Positions 11,490 to 14,502 of a stretch of 14,502 bases of DNA are shown here, piece by piece. Origin of the DNA: Caulobacterales bacterium RIFOXYB1_FULL_67_16 (GTDB lineage Bacteria; Pseudomonadota; Alphaproteobacteria; Caulobacterales; Caulobacteraceae). Location: contig MGLN01000137.1 in the NCBI GenBank assembly GCA_001796045.1, positions 1-14,502 on the forward strand, in the 5' to 3' direction. Positions within the stretch are counted from its first letter, which is position 1. Each line of letters opens with the position of its first letter. The position numbers were made by a program, and so were the translations under genes. The notes under the pieces were generated by a model that was not told where the DNA came from, ran no database searches, and saw only the letters and a list, made by a program, of their open reading frames with translations.

Positions 11490-13821
11490 ATCCCCCGATC
11501 AGGGCCAGCCACTCGTCTTCGGTCAACACCTGGACGCCGTGCTTTTCGGCGTCCTTCAGCTTGGAGCCCGCGCCGGGGCCGGCGACGAGGTAGTCGGTCT
11601 TTTTGGAGACGGAGCCCGAGACCTTGGCGCCCAGGCTTTCGGCGCGGGCCTTGGCTTCGTCGCGGGTGAAGTGTTCCAGGGCGCCGGTGAAGACGACTGT
11701 CTTTCCCGCGACGGGGGTGTCGGACTTGGGCCGTTCGGCGTCGAGGATTTCGGTCAGCTCGGCCTCGAGCGCGGCGACGACCTGGAGATTGTGCGGCTCG
11801 TGGAAGAAGTGAGCCAGGGCCAGGGCGGCGACGGGGCCGACGCCGGTGACGCCGGCGATCTGGTTCAAGATTTCGGACGGGCCTTCCTCGCGCGCCACGC
11901 GGGCCAGTTCGACCAGGCCGGACCAGTCCTGAACCATCATCGCCAGCGAGCGGCGGGCGGGTGCGGCCATGCCGGGGAAGGCCTGGCTGATCTTCATGTC
12001 CATCGTCGCCTCGGGCCAGGGATCGGCGGCGGGGGGCGCGGCCTCGGCCATCAGGGTCAGGACGCGGGGCGATATGGCGTGGGCGGCGGCCAGGGCGGTC
12101 CAGGCGTCGGACGGCGCCCCCGAGGCGGCCTGGAGGCAGGCGGCCTTCAGCGCGGACCAGCTCTCGAAGGCGCGGGCCAGGACGATGGAGGTCTGTTCGC
12201 CGATGTCGCGGATGCCCAGGCCGAACAGGAACCGGTCCAGCGAGATGACGCGACGGGCGTCGATGCCGGCCACCAGATTGCGGATGCTGGTCTCGCCATA
12301 GCCGTCTTCGCGTTCCAGCTCCTTCAGCCGCGCCGTGTCGCGGGCCAGGCGGAAGATGTCGGCCGGCTCCTTGATCCAGCCGCGCGCGTTGAAGGCGACA
12401 AGCTGTTTCTCGCCCAGGCCCTCGATGTCGAAGGCGCGGCGGCCGACGAAATGCTTCAGCCGTTCGACGATTTGGGCGTCGCAGATCAGGCCGCCGGTGC
12501 AGCGGCGCTTGACCTCGTCGCCTTCGCGCACGGCTTCCGAGCCGCAGACCGGGCATTTGTCCGGAAAGACATAGCGCTTGGCCTCGGCGGGACGTAACTC
12601 GGGAACCACGCCCAGGATCTGGGGGATGACGTCGCCGGCGCGTTGCAGGCGGACGGTGTCGCCGATGCGGACGTCCAGACGTTCGATCTCGTCTTCATTG
12701 TGCAGGGTGGCGTTCCGGACCACGACCCCGCCGACGGTGACGGGATGGAGCCGGGCCACGGGGGTCAGGGAGCCGGTGCGGCCAACCTGGATGTCGATGC
12801 CTTCCAGCACTGTGGTTGCCTGTTGGGCGGGGAATTTGTGGGCGATGGCCCAGCGGGGGCTGCGGGCGACGAAGCCCAGGCGGCGCTGCCAGTCGATGCG
12901 GTCGACCTTGTAGACGACGCCGTCGATGTCATAGCCCAGGGTCGCGCGGTCGCGTTCCAGCTCGCGATAGACGGCGATCAGGCCTTCCGCGCCCTCGACC
13001 CGGCGCGAGCGGGCGTTGACGGGGAAGCCCCAGGCCTTGAGCTTTTGCAGGGCCTCCCACTGGGTCTCGGCGAAGTCGCTGGAATGTTCGCCCCAGGCGT
13101 AGGCGAAGAAGTTCAGCGGGCGTTTGCCCGTGATCCGGGCGTCCTTCTGGCGCAGGGAGCCTGCGGCAAAATTGCGGGGGTTGGCGTAGGTGCGGCGGCC
13201 CTCGGCTTCCGCGGCGGCGTTGAAGGCGGCGAAGGCGTCGTTGGGGGCGTAGACCTCGCCCCGGATCTCGATCCGGTCGGGCCAGTCGTCGCCGGCTAAA
13301 GTCTGTTTCACATCCGCGATGGTGTTCAGATTGGCGGTCACGTCCTCGCCCGTGCGCCCGTCGCCGCGCGTGGCGCCGAGGATCAGCCGGCCGTCCACAT
13401 AGAGAAGGTTGGCGGACAGGCCGTCGATCTTGGGCTCGGCGACGAAGGCGATGGGTTCGTCGGCCGGCAGTTTCAGGAAGCGGGCGACCCGGGCGACGAA
13501 GTCGCGCACCTCGCCCTCGTCGAAGGCGTTGTCCAGCGACAGCATGGGCACGCCGTGGCGGACTTCGGCGAACTGGCTGGAGGCGGCGGCGCCGACCTTG
13601 TTCGACGGGGAGTCAGGGCGGACCAGATCGGGGAAGGCGGCCTCGACCGCCAGATTGCGCGCGCGCAGGGCGTCGTAGTCGGCGTCGGAAATCTCGGGCG
13701 TCGCTTCATTATAGAGGGCGTCGTGGCGGGCCATTTCGGCGGCCAACCACGCCAGTTCGTCGGCCGCAGTTTCGGCGGTCAGGTCTTCGACGGGCGGGAA
13801 GGGGGGAATCGCGCTGGACAT
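11488..13821 (-). CDS. ligA: NAD+-dependent DNA ligase
   Basis: This 777-residue replicative ligase seals nicks using NAD+. Domains in order are Ia NMN-binding (about 15-85, with YYxxDxPxISDxxYD-like residues HDALYNEATPEISDADYD), adenylation with catalytic Lys131 (AEPKIDGLS), GRTGEDVT, IEIRGEVY, NPRNFAAGSLRQ, YDIDGVVYKVD and AIAHKFPA (Lys329). The OB domain comes next (GRTGSLTPVARLHPV). A Cys4 zinc finger follows (Cys423, 426, 441, 447), then HhH repeats and a C-terminal BRCT domain (about 702-777). It is about 100 residues longer than E. coli LigA because of an insertion in the HhH region at about 555-650, which I associate with Caulobacterales ligases. The ATG lies 75 bases from the divergent M28 gene, and GAGACGG precedes it. 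Confidence 0.97.
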   Translation of the reverse strand: MSSAIPPFPPVEDLTAETAADELAWLAAEMARHDALYNEATPEISDADYDALRARNLAVEAAFPDLVRPDSPSNKVGAAASSQFAEVRHGVPMLSLDNAFDEGEVRDFVARVARFLKLPADEPIAFVAEPKIDGLSANLLYVDGRLILGATRGDGRTGEDVTANLNTIADVKQTLAGDDWPDRIEIRGEVYAPNDAFAAFNAAAEAEGRRTYANPRNFAAGSLRQKDARITGKRPLNFFAYAWGEHSSDFAETQWEALQKLKAWGFPVNARSRRVEGAEGLIAVYRELERDRATLGYDIDGVVYKVDRIDWQRRLGFVARSPRWAIAHKFPAQQATTVLEGIDIQVGRTGSLTPVARLHPVTVGGVVVRNATLHNEDEIERLDVRIGDTVRLQRAGDVIPQILGVVPELRPAEAKRYVFPDKCPVCGSEAVREGDEVKRRCTGGLICDAQIVERLKHFVGRRAFDIEGLGEKQLVAFNARGWIKEPADIFRLARDTARLKELEREDGYGETSIRNLVAGIDARRVISLDRFLFGLGIRDIGEQTSIVLARAFESWSALKAACLQAASGAPSDAWTALAAAHAISPRVLTLMAEAAPPAADPWPEATMDMKISQAFPGMAAPARRSLAMMVQDWSGLVELARVAREEGPSEILNQIAGVTGVGPVAALALAHFFHEPHNLQVVAALEAELTEILDAERPKSDTPVAGKTVVFTGALEHFTRDEAKARAESLGAKVSGSVSKKTDYLVAGPGAGSKLKDAEKHGVQVLTEDEWLALIGG

Positions 13822-13843
13822 GTCGCCGTCTCATTACCACGGG

Positions 13844-13872
13844 CTGACGCCGGACGATCCGCAGGCTAGGCT
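13844..13872 (+). promoter_or_regulatory. Candidate promoter of the M28 peptidase gene
   Basis: CTGACG (13844-13849), 17 bases, then TAGGCT (13867-13872) in a GGCTAGGCT context would start RNA near 13879, 18 bases before the ATG. The match is modest and rests partly on position in the 75-base divergent gap. Confidence 0.35.
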
Positions 13873-13896
13873 GAATCATCAATTACGGAGTCGCCC

Positions 13897-14502
13897 ATGT
13901 CGCCTGCCGCCGTCCGATCCCTTCTGCTCGGCGGATGCGCCGCCCTGATCCTGGCCGGCTGCGTCGAACCTGTCAGCCCGCCGCCGCCCGCGCCTGTCCC
14001 CTCCGCCGAATACGCCCAGCTGATGGAGGACCTGCGGATCCTGTCGGCAGACGACATGGAGGGGCGGGGAACCGGCACGCCGGGCGGAGAGCGGGCTCGG
14101 GCCTATGTCGTCGCACGGCTGGAGGCTCTGGGCGTGGCGCCGGCGTCGTTCGGGCGGTTGCAGCCGTTCGAGGCGACCGGCCGTTCGCCGCAGGGGCCCG
14201 TCACCTATCGCGGGGTCAATGTGCTGGGCCTGATCCCGGGCACGCGCGTGGGGGACCGCTATATTGTGGTCAGCGCCCATTATGATCATGTCGGCACGCA
14301 CGACGGCCAGATCTACAACGGCGCCGACGACAACGCCTCGGGCGTGGCCACGATGCTGGAGCTGGCCAAACGGCTGAAGGCCCAGGCGCCGGAGCACAGC
14401 GTGCTGCTGGTCGCCTTCGACGGGGAGGAGCGGGGGCTTCTGGGCGCGCGGGAGTTCGTCAAGGCGCCGCCGGTGCCCCTGTCGTCCATCGCCCTGAACC
14501 TG
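13897..14502 (+). CDS. M28 family zinc peptidase lipoprotein (partial, 3' end missing)
   Basis: The first 202 residues of a longer protein are present and the frame is still open at the window edge. A lipoprotein signal peptide ends in the lipobox LAGC with Cys22, followed by a Pro-rich tether, so the protein should be anchored in a membrane facing the periplasm. The peptidase domain shows the M28 zinc signatures: SAHYDHVG (His128, Asp130), NGADDNASG (Asp144/145) and AFDGEERGLLG with the catalytic Glu and zinc-binding Glu at 177-178. LSADDMEGRGTGTPGGERAR near residue 50 is also typical of the bacterial M28 aminopeptidase group. The substrate class (amino-terminal residues of peptides) is inferred from the family. 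CGGAG at 13886-13890 supports ATG 13897. It is divergent from ligA. Confidence 0.92.
   Translation, partial: MSPAAVRSLLLGGCAALILAGCVEPVSPPPPAPVPSAEYAQLMEDLRILSADDMEGRGTGTPGGERARAYVVARLEALGVAPASFGRLQPFEATGRSPQGPVTYRGVNVLGLIPGTRVGDRYIVVSAHYDHVGTHDGQIYNGADDNASGVATMLELAKRLKAQAPEHSVLLVAFDGEERGLLGAREFVKAPPVPLSSIALNL

Noticed and set aside
11539..12597. 352-residue plus-strand frame opposite ligA
   Set aside because: It is a Gly/Ala/Asp-rich shadow of ligA without a ribosome-binding site.

Overview
The window is high-GC DNA from an alphaproteobacterium, most likely Caulobacterales and probably close to Brevundimonas or Caulobacter. The lineage call is an inference from four things: the gene order UPF0262 - infA - maf - RNase E/G-like - yacG, an ExbB with a cleavable signal peptide and a long Ala/Pro periplasmic extension, an enlarged NAD+-dependent DNA ligase, and a tRNA-His with A73 in place of C73. 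No insertion sequence, phage gene, CRISPR array or rRNA was seen. Most of the window is ordinary chromosomal backbone.

Region 1 (1-2757) is a tightly packed + strand housekeeping cluster. The last codons of an upstream gene overlap a UPF0262 gene by ATGA. Then come infA (translation initiation factor IF-1), maf (nucleotide pyrophosphatase, directly abutting infA), a short RNase E/G-family gene (ATGA overlap with maf), yacG (gyrase inhibitor, 3 bp gap) and a tRNA-Phe with its own promoter. These genes serve translation initiation, nucleotide-pool cleaning, RNA processing and gyrase control.

Region 2 (2758-5559) holds a 551-base stretch without a convincing gene. It is followed by a compact TonB energy-transduction operon, exbB-exbD-tonB, which ends at a strong intrinsic terminator. 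A tRNA-His gene with its own promoter follows. The TonB operon is therefore bracketed by two tRNA genes. The three proteins form the inner-membrane motor that powers TonB-dependent outer-membrane receptors.

Region 3 (5560-11138) is a redox and aldehyde/alcohol metabolism block. It has an aldo/keto reductase, a convergent secreted DUF2147 protein, then a GAF-plus-Fis-type-HTH regulator that lacks the AAA+ domain of AcoR/NtrC-type activators. After it come an NAD+-dependent acetaldehyde-type dehydrogenase and a zinc alcohol dehydrogenase. A perfect dyad (8-bp arms, 2-nt centre) lies directly after the regulator and about 110 bp before the aldehyde dehydrogenase start. It is the best candidate operator in the window. 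The two dehydrogenases together would oxidise a primary alcohol such as ethanol to the acid via the aldehyde.

Region 4 (11139-14502) begins with a gene-poor convergent gap of 349 bases containing several dyads. Then comes ligA on the - strand, and divergently an M28-family zinc peptidase lipoprotein that runs off the right edge.

No clearly new multi-gene system is visible. The items most worth a second look are the regulator/dyad pair, the tRNA-His identity elements, the minimal RNase E/G protein, and the structured gene-free stretches next to tRNA-Phe and between adhP and ligA.
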